Source: DATLXU01 sp035575515 (lineage in GTDB: Bacteria > Acidobacteriota > Blastocatellia > UBA7656). Taken from it: DNA of 64,000 nucleotides. Location of the stretch: the NCBI GenBank assembly GCA_035575515.1, contig DATLXU010000068.1, positions 1-64,000 of the forward strand. The letters run 5' to 3'. The notes below the pieces were generated by a model, which saw only the letters and a list, made by a program, of their open reading frames with translations, made no database searches and was not told the origin of the DNA. The translations under genes and the position numbers were made by a program. Positions 1-8,345 of this stretch are shown one piece after another (positions within the stretch are counted from its first letter, which is position 1; each line of letters opens with the position of its first letter).

Positions 1-87
1 TGACCATCTGATGATAGCGAGAGGAAGCCGTTTTATCATCTTCACAAACATAGTTGGTTCTTGAGTTGAAAACTGCATCTGACAGCC

Positions 88-131
88 AGTGACAGGCTTT
101 TTCGCAGTTCGTAGCTCTGTTACCTGTCACT
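88..131. repeat. inverted repeat AGTGACAGG / CCTGTCACT
   Basis: Perfect 9-bp arms at 88-96 and 123-131 are separated by 26 bases. The surrounding words (GACAG, CAGTGACAGG) resemble the word-type inverted repeats found elsewhere in the window. It lies just upstream of the small gene starting at 158. It could be a terminator of a gene left of the window or a member of that repeat family. I see nothing else in bases 1-157. Confidence 0.45.
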
Positions 132-157
132 TTTCAGTTATAAGGAGAGCGATAGCG

Positions 158-448
158 ATGTCAGACACTGATTGGGTATTTGCTCAGCCTGATCCATCGG
201 ATGAATTGGCGAAGCTGCACTTCTTTTCGATGAAGAAACGACAGGGCGAAAGCGTCATTGAGTTTGTCATAACGGTGCGCGAGTACGTCGAGCGAAACGC
301 GCATTATATGCGATTCTTCGCCGAAGCCGACAAGCAGACCAATCAGAAGACCGCGCCCTACACTCCTTCCGGCTGGGGCGAAACTCTGTTTGACGCCCTG
401 AACGAATGCGTAAAAGCCATTCACCGCTTCCCTTATGAAGGCATTTGA
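158..448 (+). CDS. small conserved-looking hypothetical protein, 96 aa
   Basis: I do not recognise this protein. It is a small soluble protein with no signal peptide or membrane segment, and a mixed acidic/basic composition with several aromatic residues near the C-terminus (FPYEG). The ATG at 158 is chosen over an upstream in-frame ATG at 89 because AAGGAG lies at 142-147, a good distance away, and because the upstream ATG falls inside an inverted repeat. It stands alone, with PlsC convergent downstream. No function is proposed. Confidence 0.6.
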   Translation: MSDTDWVFAQPDPSDELAKLHFFSMKKRQGESVIEFVITVREYVERNAHYMRFFAEADKQTNQKTAPYTPSGWGETLFDALNECVKAIHRFPYEGI

Positions 449-523
449 TACCGGTAGCGCGGATGTCGCGCCCGCGATTGCGAATTGAACAAATTTGATT
501 TGAGACTCCCGCGCTGCCAGCTT

Positions 524-1273
524 TTAATCTGTAAGGTCTTCAGCGCTGCGGGCTGCATCTGCGTCTTCGCCCAAAGCTGAGAGAATCTTTTCGCGCGCGC
601 TCTCGACAAGTTCTGCGACGTTTTCTTTTGAATACCCTTCGGTGCTGATCGGTTCGTGCACCGTGATGCGAACCGTTGAAGGATAGACTTTGATTTGCGC
701 TTTTGGCATTATCTTCGTCGCGCCGGAAATAGTCACGGGCACGACGGGCACGCCCGCTTCAATCGCCATCATGAACGCGCCCTTCTTGAATGGAAGCAAG
801 CGGCCATCGGGCGAGCGCGTACCTTCCGGATAGACGATGTAGGACTTGCCGCGCCGCAGGTTTTCAGTCGCAAGCCGCGCGCTCTCGACCGCCGACTTCG
901 TGTTGCTGCGATCTACAGGCACGACTCCAATCAATCTGATGCCGTAGCCGAACACTGGATACTTGAAGAGTTCTTTCTTAGCGAGATAAGCCGGATTGCG
1001 TCCCAGATAAGTCACAAATAGCGGGACTTCGATCAGGCTCTGATGATTCGGCGTGAAGATGTAAGACTGTCGCGGGTCGAGACGCTCAAGCCCGCGGACT
1101 TCGACGCGAACGCCGACTATCGCAAGGCCCATCCGAACGAACGCGCGCACGGGCGAATAGATGACGTTCTCTTTCTTCGTGATGAGAAAAAGCAGTATCA
1201 AAAACGGCGCGAGCGCCGCGATGGCCGTAAACCAGAAAGCGAGCAAAAAGAGTCCGCGTATTCGTGCCAGCAT
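524..1273 (-). CDS. plsC: 1-acyl-sn-glycerol-3-phosphate acyltransferase (PlsC family)
   Basis: PlsC/LPLAT-family acyltransferase of 249 aa, predicted to add the second acyl chain to lysophosphatidic acid at the inner membrane. A hydrophobic N-terminal segment spans about residues 6-32. Motif I reads NHQSLIE: His77 is present but the family Asp of HX4D is Glu82. The glycerol-phosphate-binding EGTRS motif is at 150-154, and the VPVVPV motif that usually follows is present. Length is typical. It is the last gene of a minus-strand run behind two zinc-ribbon membrane proteins. Family assignment is secure; exact substrate is not, and the Glu substitution may mark a subfamily. Confidence 0.88.
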   Translation of the reverse strand: MLARIRGLFLLAFWFTAIAALAPFLILLFLITKKENVIYSPVRAFVRMGLAIVGVRVEVRGLERLDPRQSYIFTPNHQSLIEVPLFVTYLGRNPAYLAKKELFKYPVFGYGIRLIGVVPVDRSNTKSAVESARLATENLRRGKSYIVYPEGTRSPDGRLLPFKKGAFMMAIEAGVPVVPVTISGATKIMPKAQIKVYPSTVRITVHEPISTEGYSKENVAELVESAREKILSALGEDADAARSAEDLTD

Positions 1274-1356
1274 TTGGGAAACGCGCTCTTGATGTAAGGC
1301 GGGCTTGCGCTACTCAGCCTCGCGCTTGGCGCGCAGATTGATCTTTACTATGAGAA

Positions 1357-2097
1357 TCATCTGAGGTCCGTCAGCTTCCACACGCCGTCTTCCTTGATGA
1401 GACGCACCGTGTCGCGGTCAGATTTTCCGTTGCGATACTTGACTTCAAACTGGACCGTAGCAGTGTCTCCGTTCACGTCTTCTTTATTTATAGAAACGGT
1501 ATCTACGCCTCCCGCCCTTCGCATATCGTCGGCTGCATCTCTGAACAACTCGTCAACGGCGCTTTCGCCTTCCGACTTGGCGACAAGGCTTCGGACAGTT
1601 GCTCTGTCGCCGCTTTCCAGAGCGCTGATGAGTTTCTTCATGGAATCGCCCGGACTTTGCGAAGGTGCCTTTGAGGTGGAGCCGCCACTTGTGTTTGAGT
1701 TGGAATTGGAACCAGACGGTTTGTTGAACCATATAAAGTAGGCGGCAATGCCTGCGCCAATCAGCACTAGCAAAACAACTGCGCCGATGATAACCGGCAT
1801 TGAGCTTTTGGCGCGAGGCTCTGGGGCGTAGCCTTGCCCGCCGTAGTAAGGTCCGGCCTGAGCCGCATTATAACCGCCGCCGAAGGCGGCCCCCTGACCC
1901 GCGCCTGCTGCGATTGGCGAGGCGCAGTTCGGGCAGAACCTCGCGCCCGGCGCGACAAGCGAGCCGCAGTTCGGACATTGTGGCGACGGCATCACCTGAG
2001 TTTCAGCCGCTGCCGCCTCTGATAAATTAAGGGCGCATATAGGACAGAACTTCGCATTAGGATTTACACTCGCGCCGCACCTCGGACATTGATTCAT
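1357..2097 (-). CDS. double zinc-ribbon, single-pass membrane protein
   Basis: 246 aa. Two CxxC...CxxC zinc ribbons (about residues 4-21 and 41-58) are followed by a Gly/Tyr-rich linker. One membrane segment (about 100-123) leads into a Ser/Asn-rich spacer and a C-terminal domain of about 95 residues that looks like a DUF4878/NTF2-like fold (ends DGVWKLTDL). The ribbons would be cytoplasmic and the C-terminal domain periplasmic. It is a clear paralogue of the next gene upstream, which adds a TonB-type domain. Architecture is read directly from sequence; function is unknown. A GAGG about 9 bases before the ATG supports the start. Confidence 0.75.
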   Translation of the reverse strand: MNQCPRCGASVNPNAKFCPICALNLSEAAAAETQVMPSPQCPNCGSLVAPGARFCPNCASPIAAGAGQGAAFGGGYNAAQAGPYYGGQGYAPEPRAKSSMPVIIGAVVLLVLIGAGIAAYFIWFNKPSGSNSNSNTSGGSTSKAPSQSPGDSMKKLISALESGDRATVRSLVAKSEGESAVDELFRDAADDMRRAGGVDTVSINKEDVNGDTATVQFEVKYRNGKSDRDTVRLIKEDGVWKLTDLR

Positions 2098-2183
2098 TAC
2101 CTTTCACCTCGATTGAAATTTGTTCGTCAAAGTCGCGAGCCTGCGAATCAGACGATTTGCAGGCTCGGTTGAATTACAGCAAA

Positions 2184-3275
2184 CTACAGATTGAAATTGA
2201 AGGTAAGTGTGCCGACGACTTTAACTGGTACGCCGCCCAGAAATGTCGGCTTGAACCTCCAGCCGCGCGCAGCGCTCACGGCAGCGTCTTTAAGCAACGG
2301 ATGGCCTGACAAAGCCCGCGCCGATGTGACATTGCCCTGCTCATCAATCGTCACTTCGACAATGACCGTCCCTTCAACGTGCGCAGCCTTTGCCAGCGGC
2401 GGATAAGACGGATCAACTCTTCTTACGGCTTCGCCTGCGAGCACGCCGCCTGATTTGCGCACAACCGAAGGATTCGATCCGGTTCTATTTTCCACAGGCG
2501 GCGGAGGAGGCACAGTAGAAGGCGGGGGAGGCGCGGGCGACGGACCAGGTGTTGGCGCAGAGATAGGAGGCTCGTCTTCTCTTGAATCCGACCTTGCATT
2601 CATATTAATGACCTTCCACTCGTCGTCGAGTTTGATGAAGTCAATCTGGCCGGACTCGCGACTCCCGTCGAGAAATCTTATCTCAAACTCCACGTTTGCA
2701 TCATCGCCGCTCGCGCGCTCGTTAGAGACGATTATCGAATCTATTCCGCCGCGTCGCTTTATGTCGGGCGTCCGTTGTCCTACAAGGCTCGATACGCGCC
2801 GCTGCTCAAGCGGAGCTATCATTTGCTTGAGCGCGTCGGCGTCTCCCATCTCCATAGCCCTGAAAAAATGTCTTGTGACATCACCGGGCGTGGCCACCAT
2901 CGCTGAGCCGTAATCGCCGCCTGAGTTGCCGCCGGAGCCATCAGTTGAACCGCCCCTATCAGAGCCTGTGGTCGGAGGAGCGGAGTTGTCGTTGGCTGTT
3001 GTTTTCGTGCTGGCTGTGCTTGTATCGGCGGGCTTCTTAGCCAGAAGGAAATAAGCCGCGACTCCGCCGCCTATTAACACAACGAGCACGACGACAGTGA
3101 TGATTATAGGCATCGCGCTGCTTTTGCCCGGAGCGGGAGCAGGAGCATAGCCCTGCCCGCCATAACCGGGTCCGCCATAAGCTGGCCCGCCGAGTCCCGC
3201 GCTCATAGGCGCAGCGCAGGTCGTGCAAAACCTCGCGCCCGGATTCACGTTCGCGCCGCAGTTGGGGCATTGCAT
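2184..3275 (-). CDS. zinc-ribbon membrane protein with C-terminal TonB domain
   Basis: 363 aa. One zinc ribbon (CPNCG...CTTC, residues 3-20), a Gly/Tyr/Pro linker and one membrane segment (about 54-78) come first. They are followed by a Ser/Gly/Thr-rich spacer, an NTF2-like domain similar to the neighbour, a Pro-rich stretch, and a C-terminal TonB_C domain (SYPPLAKAAHVEG...GWRFKP) of about 80 residues. TonB_C domains normally contact outer-membrane receptors. Here there is no ExbB/ExbD nearby and the N-terminus is a cytoplasmic-type zinc ribbon, so it may not be an energy-transducing TonB. It is probably co-transcribed with the paralogue 86 bases downstream. Confidence 0.75.
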   Translation of the reverse strand: MQCPNCGANVNPGARFCTTCAAPMSAGLGGPAYGGPGYGGQGYAPAPAPGKSSAMPIIITVVVLVVLIGGGVAAYFLLAKKPADTSTASTKTTANDNSAPPTTGSDRGGSTDGSGGNSGGDYGSAMVATPGDVTRHFFRAMEMGDADALKQMIAPLEQRRVSSLVGQRTPDIKRRGGIDSIIVSNERASGDDANVEFEIRFLDGSRESGQIDFIKLDDEWKVINMNARSDSREDEPPISAPTPGPSPAPPPPSTVPPPPPVENRTGSNPSVVRKSGGVLAGEAVRRVDPSYPPLAKAAHVEGTVIVEVTIDEQGNVTSARALSGHPLLKDAAVSAARGWRFKPTFLGGVPVKVVGTLTFNFNL

Positions 3276-3535
3276 AACTTTGTACCTCTGCTGAAGATTT
3301 CTGAACGAGCCGAACTACTCTTGCCGGTCGGGCAGAATAGATGGGGAGAGAAATTTAACTGCGAGCAGGTCTTTTTGCAAGCGATGAAAGGGCGGATTTG
3401 CGTTGCGGTTGCTCGGTCGTATTTGCCGTGCTAATCTCTTGCCATCACCGCGCGGCAAATCGTGACAAACGAATTCATCAAAGCTGGTCAGTGGAGGCTG
3501 CGCCGAATCTATCGAACACGAGGAAGAGTATTGAA

Positions 3536-6394
3536 ATGATTACCCGCTCGCGTCTCTTTGTAGTTGCACTGCTGATCTCGATTGTTGCATCGCCTTTGCT
3601 CACCGTATCGGCGCAATCATCTGCTCCGGTTGCATTAAGTCACGCCTCGATAAATCTTGAGCAAGACGCAAAGCTTCTAAGCGTTCCGGCGCCGCGCGAC
3701 GTGCTCGGATTTGAGCCGGGCGAAGATAAAAAGCTTGCCGGCTGGTCGCAGATAGTTGATTACTTCAAGCGATTGGACGCAGCATCTGCGCGCGTCTCAG
3801 TTCATCAGCCGGGACTTTCGACCGAGCGGCGGCCCTTCATCATCGCAATCATTTCGTCCGAAGAAAATATCGAAAACCTCTCGCGCATACGCGAAGCGCA
3901 GCGCAAGCTGGCCGACCCGCGATTGATAGCAAGCAGCCAAGAGCGCGAGCGATTGATTCGAGAAACACCCGCCGTAGTCGCAATCACCTGCTCGATTCAT
4001 TCAACAGAGATAGTCGCGTCGCAGATGTCAATGGAGCTTGCTTATCGTTTGGCGAGCGATAACTCAGACGCGACAAAGAATCTTTTGCGCAACGTTGTGC
4101 TTGTTCTTGTTCCATCGGTCAATCCGGACGGCATTGACATCGTAACGAACTGGTATCGCAAAACACTCGGCACGAAGTACGAAGGCACAAGCCCGCCTGA
4201 GCTTTATCATCACTACACGGGCCACGACAACAACCGCGACTGGTTCATGCTCACGCAGGTCGAAACGCAGATAGTCTCTAATCTTTTCTGGCGCGAGTGG
4301 TTCCCCGAAATCGTTTACGACGTGCACCAGCAAGGGCAGTTCGGCTCGCGCATGTGCACGCCGCCGTTTTTCGATCCGTCCAATCCAAACATTGATCCGG
4401 TCATCTTGCGCGAGGTCGGAACAATCGGAATGAAGATGGCCGAGAACCTGACGGCAGCGGGCTTCAAGGGGGTCGTAACGAATTCGACTTATGATACGTG
4501 GTGGCACGGCGGGCTTCGCACCGCGCCTTATTATCACAATGCAGTCGGAATACTGACGGAAGCGGCGTCGGTTCGCATCGCAACGCCGATGGAGATAAAG
4601 CGCGAGCAGTTGCGCTCTCCCACGCGCGGGCTTGCGAACCCGTTAGTCGCCGCGACTAATTTTCCTGCCGTTTGGGAAGGCGGACAGTGGCGCATGCGCG
4701 ACATAATGAACATGGAGTTGATAACTACGCGCACAATGCTTGAAGAAGCGGCGCTGCACCGCGAAGACTACATCCGCAACTTCGTCGCTGCTGCGACGCG
4801 AGGGATAGAAGCGGGCAAAAACGAAGCACCCTATGCTTACATCGTGCCCGCAGGCCAGCACGATCAACCGACTGCTGACAAGATGATAAACATCTTGATT
4901 CAGCAAGGCGTCGAGGTGAATCGCGCGAAGAGTGATTTCACAGTAGATGGAAAAAAATATGAGAAGGGGAGCTACGTCGTTCTTCTCGCGCAGCCGTATC
5001 GCGCTAACGTGAAGTGCCTGTTTGAAGCGCAGCATTATCCTGATCGTAGGATTTACCCCGGCGGCCCTGCCGAGCAGCCTTACGATGTTGCGGGCTGGAC
5101 TCTGCCGATGACTATGGGGGTTGATTACGTCGAAGCGGGCAAGCGATTCGACGCGGAACTGGAGAAGATTAACCAGGACTTTTTTAATCTCAGGCTAATA
5201 GTTTCAGGGGTGGACAGAGCTAGAAGATTCTTTCTTCGATCAGAACAGAATGTGGCCTTCGATTTTATTAATCAGGTATCCAAGTCATTAAACGCGACCG
5301 CGATTTCGCGACTTAAGGAACCGGTCATTGTTAATTTGAAACAGTATCCGGCAGGAACGTTTTTGATTGAAGATAAATCGCCAGCCAATCCTGCCAGACC
5401 AACAAGGGCAACACACCACGACTCTAAAGCTCCGGCCAGTTCAAACAGTATTTCATCGCTTGCGATAATGCAGGGCATCAGTCTTGAGCGAGTCCCAGAC
5501 AAAGAACTCAAGACCAACCTGGAAGGCGCGGCCAACAAACTGATCCAACCGCGCGTCGCGCTCTATCGCAGTTGGTCGCCTTCGATGGATGAAGGATGGA
5601 CGCGGTGGATACTTGAGCAGTTCAGCTTCGACTTCAAAAACATCTACGATGCAGACGTGCGCGCGGGCAATCTCAAGGACAAATTCGATGTCATCATCCT
5701 GCCCGACCAATCAATGCAGCAGATCATAAACGGCAACCGCGCAGGCTCGTACCCCGAAGAATACACCGGAGGCATAACGGAAGTGGGCGTGGCTGCGCTC
5801 CGCAGTTTCGTTGAAGCGGGCGGCGTGCTCATATGCCTTGACTCGGCATCGGAGCTTGCCATCAAGCGGTTCGATCTGCCCGTTAAAAATGTCCTCGAAG
5901 GATTGCGCCGCGATCAGTTCTACGCGCCCGGCTCGATCTTTCGCGCGACGGTTGACACTACGAACCCGATTGCCTACGGAATGCCTGAACAGGCCGACCT
6001 CTATTTCGTAAGCGGCTCGCGGCGCGGCGCAGAGCCTGATTCGGAACCAACGCCTGCCCCTCGCTCTCAATCCACGCAGCGCGCGGACGCGGCTCCGACA
6101 GATTCACAATCGGAGCGGCGCGAACAGGCTGCGCTCGTCAGCGCGTTCGCCTTCGAGATAACAGACCCGTCGCGCGCTCGCTCGGTCGCTCGTTACATAG
6201 AAGGCAATCCATTGCGTTCGGGCTGGCTGCTTGGGCCGCAGTACATCGCAGGCAAATCGGCGCTTGTTGATGTTCAGATGGGCAAAGGCCGCGTCGTGCT
6301 GATTGGCTTTCGCACTCAGCATCGAGCGCAGACGTGGGGCACGTTCAAATTCCTGTTCAACTCGATACTGCTTGGCGGGATGAAGCGAGATTAA
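3536..6394 (+). CDS. secreted M14-family zinc carboxypeptidase
   Basis: 952 aa with a signal peptide ending near SAQSSA. The M14 metallopeptidase site is complete: zinc ligands H155 and E158 (IHSTE) and H264 (DVHQQG), and a catalytic-Glu candidate E342 (LTEAAS). The substrate-pocket-like segment NNRDW lies between them. A C-terminal half with a glutamine-amidotransferase-like Rossmann segment (about 670-800) follows, as is common in large M14 proteins of this phylum. It likely trims peptides outside the inner membrane. The start at 3536 gives a clean signal peptide and has GAGGAAGAG upstream; an in-frame ATG at 3398 lacks both. Its stop overlaps the convergent stop of the next gene. Confidence 0.88.
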   Translation: MITRSRLFVVALLISIVASPLLTVSAQSSAPVALSHASINLEQDAKLLSVPAPRDVLGFEPGEDKKLAGWSQIVDYFKRLDAASARVSVHQPGLSTERRPFIIAIISSEENIENLSRIREAQRKLADPRLIASSQERERLIRETPAVVAITCSIHSTEIVASQMSMELAYRLASDNSDATKNLLRNVVLVLVPSVNPDGIDIVTNWYRKTLGTKYEGTSPPELYHHYTGHDNNRDWFMLTQVETQIVSNLFWREWFPEIVYDVHQQGQFGSRMCTPPFFDPSNPNIDPVILREVGTIGMKMAENLTAAGFKGVVTNSTYDTWWHGGLRTAPYYHNAVGILTEAASVRIATPMEIKREQLRSPTRGLANPLVAATNFPAVWEGGQWRMRDIMNMELITTRTMLEEAALHREDYIRNFVAAATRGIEAGKNEAPYAYIVPAGQHDQPTADKMINILIQQGVEVNRAKSDFTVDGKKYEKGSYVVLLAQPYRANVKCLFEAQHYPDRRIYPGGPAEQPYDVAGWTLPMTMGVDYVEAGKRFDAELEKINQDFFNLRLIVSGVDRARRFFLRSEQNVAFDFINQVSKSLNATAISRLKEPVIVNLKQYPAGTFLIEDKSPANPARPTRATHHDSKAPASSNSISSLAIMQGISLERVPDKELKTNLEGAANKLIQPRVALYRSWSPSMDEGWTRWILEQFSFDFKNIYDADVRAGNLKDKFDVIILPDQSMQQIINGNRAGSYPEEYTGGITEVGVAALRSFVEAGGVLICLDSASELAIKRFDLPVKNVLEGLRRDQFYAPGSIFRATVDTTNPIAYGMPEQADLYFVSGSRRGAEPDSEPTPAPRSQSTQRADAAPTDSQSERREQAALVSAFAFEITDPSRARSVARYIEGNPLRSGWLLGPQYIAGKSALVDVQMGKGRVVLIGFRTQHRAQTWGTFKFLFNSILLGGMKRD

Positions 6395-7272
6395 CTCGCC
6401 AGCCGCGCGTGCTCTTTCATTCGCGTGATGCAAGCGAGCAACTGCCGCCGCATTTCATCCTTCGTGAATTGAGCGCGGCGGCCATGACCGGGCAGCACCC
6501 ATTCAAACTCGTAATCTAGCAATCGCTCCATCGAGCGCGTCTGCTCCGCCCACGAATACCAGCATACGTTCCACGACGCATGAAGCGAGTTGTAATTCGG
6601 CGACCACCACAAGTGATCGCCCGTGAAAAGGTAACGGTTGCGATAAAGCAAGACCTGATGGCCGCGCGTGTGGCCCGGCGTTGGAATTACAAGCAACTCG
6701 TCGTTAATCGCTACCGGCTCGCGCCCTTCGATCTTTCGTTCAACACGGACGAGTTGTCGGCCAATATCATCTTTGTGCATTATGCGCTCGGCTTTGAAAT
6801 GCTCTACCCACCGTTCGTGATCGGCAACGTCGTCGCGGTGCGTGAGAAACATCAATCGCACGCCGCCCATCTCTTCGATGCGTCGAACTAACGGACGCGC
6901 GAATCGCGGCGAGTCAACAAGGACATTTCCTTCCGGCCTTTGAATCAAATAACTCGATGCGCCGTAGCTCGATTCGGAAGCGAAGCCGCAGAAGAAAACG
7001 TTTTCATCAACTGCCTCAGGATAGGCTCCCAGAGCCGGTTTCGCGCTGTGGCCCGTTACGCCGATTGAAGCAGTCGGACAGGTGACGAGCGCCTTGAGCG
7101 CGGCAAATTCCTGCTCAACAGTTTCTGGCTGATGATAGACGACGGATTGTTCGCCAACGTCGCTGAAAACATCAGGCGCGATCTGTCGGCACAGGTCGCA
7201 ATCAATGCAGGTCGTGTCAACGAAGAAATCGCCAGAGACATTTTTCGCGTGTTTCAAATCAACTAGCGCCAT
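6391..7272 (-). CDS. ferredoxin-domain MBL-fold metallo-hydrolase
   Basis: 293 aa. The N-terminal 60 residues are a 4Fe-4S ferredoxin-like domain (CIDCDLC, later TCPTASIG). The rest is a metallo-beta-lactamase fold with TPGHTRGH, TGDHLWW and LPGHGR motifs. The first metal motif is not HxHxDH but HRDDVADH, a form I associate with a ferredoxin-MBL subfamily in cyanobacteria and plants. A hydrolase or redox role is likely but the substrate is unknown. The stop overlaps that of the convergent M14 gene in the palindrome TTAA. The start codon sits inside a perfect palindrome next to a -10 box, so the transcript may be nearly leaderless. Confidence 0.8.
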   Translation of the reverse strand: MALVDLKHAKNVSGDFFVDTTCIDCDLCRQIAPDVFSDVGEQSVVYHQPETVEQEFAALKALVTCPTASIGVTGHSAKPALGAYPEAVDENVFFCGFASESSYGASSYLIQRPEGNVLVDSPRFARPLVRRIEEMGGVRLMFLTHRDDVADHERWVEHFKAERIMHKDDIGRQLVRVERKIEGREPVAINDELLVIPTPGHTRGHQVLLYRNRYLFTGDHLWWSPNYNSLHASWNVCWYSWAEQTRSMERLLDYEFEWVLPGHGRRAQFTKDEMRRQLLACITRMKEHARLAS

Positions 7273-7311
7273 ACTGATTTCAGTATAGCCGCGAGCCGGT
7301 CACATCGCCAA
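7271..7311 (-). promoter_or_regulatory. near-leaderless promoter with overlapping palindrome
   Basis: On the minus strand TTGGCG (7306-7311), an 18-base spacer and TATACT (7282-7287) form a sigma70-like promoter. The -10 box ends nine bases before the ATG at 7272. A perfect palindrome, ATACTGA-AA-TCAGTAT (7271-7286), spans the -10 box and the first bases of the start codon, a position suited to a repressor. The -35 match is 4 of 6, so the promoter is moderate evidence only. Confidence 0.45.
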
Positions 7312-7325
7312 CAGCGATGCCCGTC

Positions 7326-8345
7326 TCAGTTGATGTACCGCGATTCAACCTGCACGTAGCGGCGAAGCTCGTCCATCATCTCGGCGAACATCGGAATCGT
7401 CAATGACTGCGCGCCGTCAGACCACGCTTCCTGCGGGCGCGGATGCACTTCGATGATCAATCCATCTGCGCCGATTGCGACGGCAGCTTTCGCGGCAGGA
7501 CGGACGAGGCTGCGCTTGCCCGTAGCGTGCGACGGGTCGACTACCACAGGCAGATGGCTCAACTCGTTTAGCAGAGGCACCGCCGCGATGTCGAGCGTGT
7601 TGCGCGTGGCGGTCTCAAACGTGCGGATGCCGCGCTCGCACAAAATGACCTGATCGTTGCCGTGCGTTGCGATGTATTCAGCCGACAGCAGTAACTCTTT
7701 AATCGTCGAACTCATACCGCGCTTGAGTAACACCGGCCTTCGCACCTTGCCCAATCGTTTCAGCAATGCGAAGTTCTGCATGTTGCGAGCGCCGACCTGA
7801 AGAATATCGGCATATTCGGCAACAAGCTCTGTGTCTTCTGTGGTCACAACTTCGGTGACGATCTTCAATCCTGTTCGCTCGCGCGCTTCCGCCAGCAGCT
7901 TCAAGCCTTCGATCTCCAGCCCTTGAAAATCGTAAGGCGAAGTGCGCGGCTTGTACGCCCCGCCGCGAAGAATCTGCGCGCCAGCTTTCTTCACAGCTTC
8001 GGCGGTTTCCATCAACTGCTCGCGCGTCTCAACAGAGCACGGCCCGGCCATCACGATAAACTGCATGCCGCCAATTTCAAGATTGCCCACGCGCACTACA
8101 GTCTTATCCGGTTTCAATTCGCGGCTGACGATTTTATAAGGTTGAAGTATCGGGACCACGTCGGCCACGCCCGGCCACGAGCGCAGATTTTGCAGGTGGT
8201 CCTTGTTGTCGCCGTGACCGACGGCCCCGATGACAACGCGCTCCTCGCCCCGGATCAGGTGCGGCTTGTATCCATATCGTCTAATGCTTTCGCATATGTC
8301 TTCGATCTGCTCTTCGGTTGCATCTGATTTCATTGCGATAATCAT
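7326..8345 (-). CDS. aroF: 3-deoxy-7-phosphoheptulonate (DAHP) synthase, type I-beta
   Basis: 339 aa. It catalyses the first committed step of aromatic amino acid synthesis, condensing phosphoenolpyruvate with erythrose 4-phosphate. An N-terminal ferredoxin-like regulatory domain (about residues 1-70) precedes the TIM barrel. Barrel motifs include AGPCSVE, RGGAYKPRTSPYDFQG and the late DPSHATG, all typical of the I-beta group. The start ATG overlaps the pheA stop as ATGA, so the two are translationally coupled. Both genes lie downstream of the Phe-rich leader and terminator, so this entry enzyme is predicted to be under phenylalanine attenuation as well. Confidence 0.93.
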   Translation of the reverse strand: MIIAMKSDATEEQIEDICESIRRYGYKPHLIRGEERVVIGAVGHGDNKDHLQNLRSWPGVADVVPILQPYKIVSRELKPDKTVVRVGNLEIGGMQFIVMAGPCSVETREQLMETAEAVKKAGAQILRGGAYKPRTSPYDFQGLEIEGLKLLAEARERTGLKIVTEVVTTEDTELVAEYADILQVGARNMQNFALLKRLGKVRRPVLLKRGMSSTIKELLLSAEYIATHGNDQVILCERGIRTFETATRNTLDIAAVPLLNELSHLPVVVDPSHATGKRSLVRPAAKAAVAIGADGLIIEVHPRPQEAWSDGAQSLTIPMFAEMMDELRRYVQVESRYIN

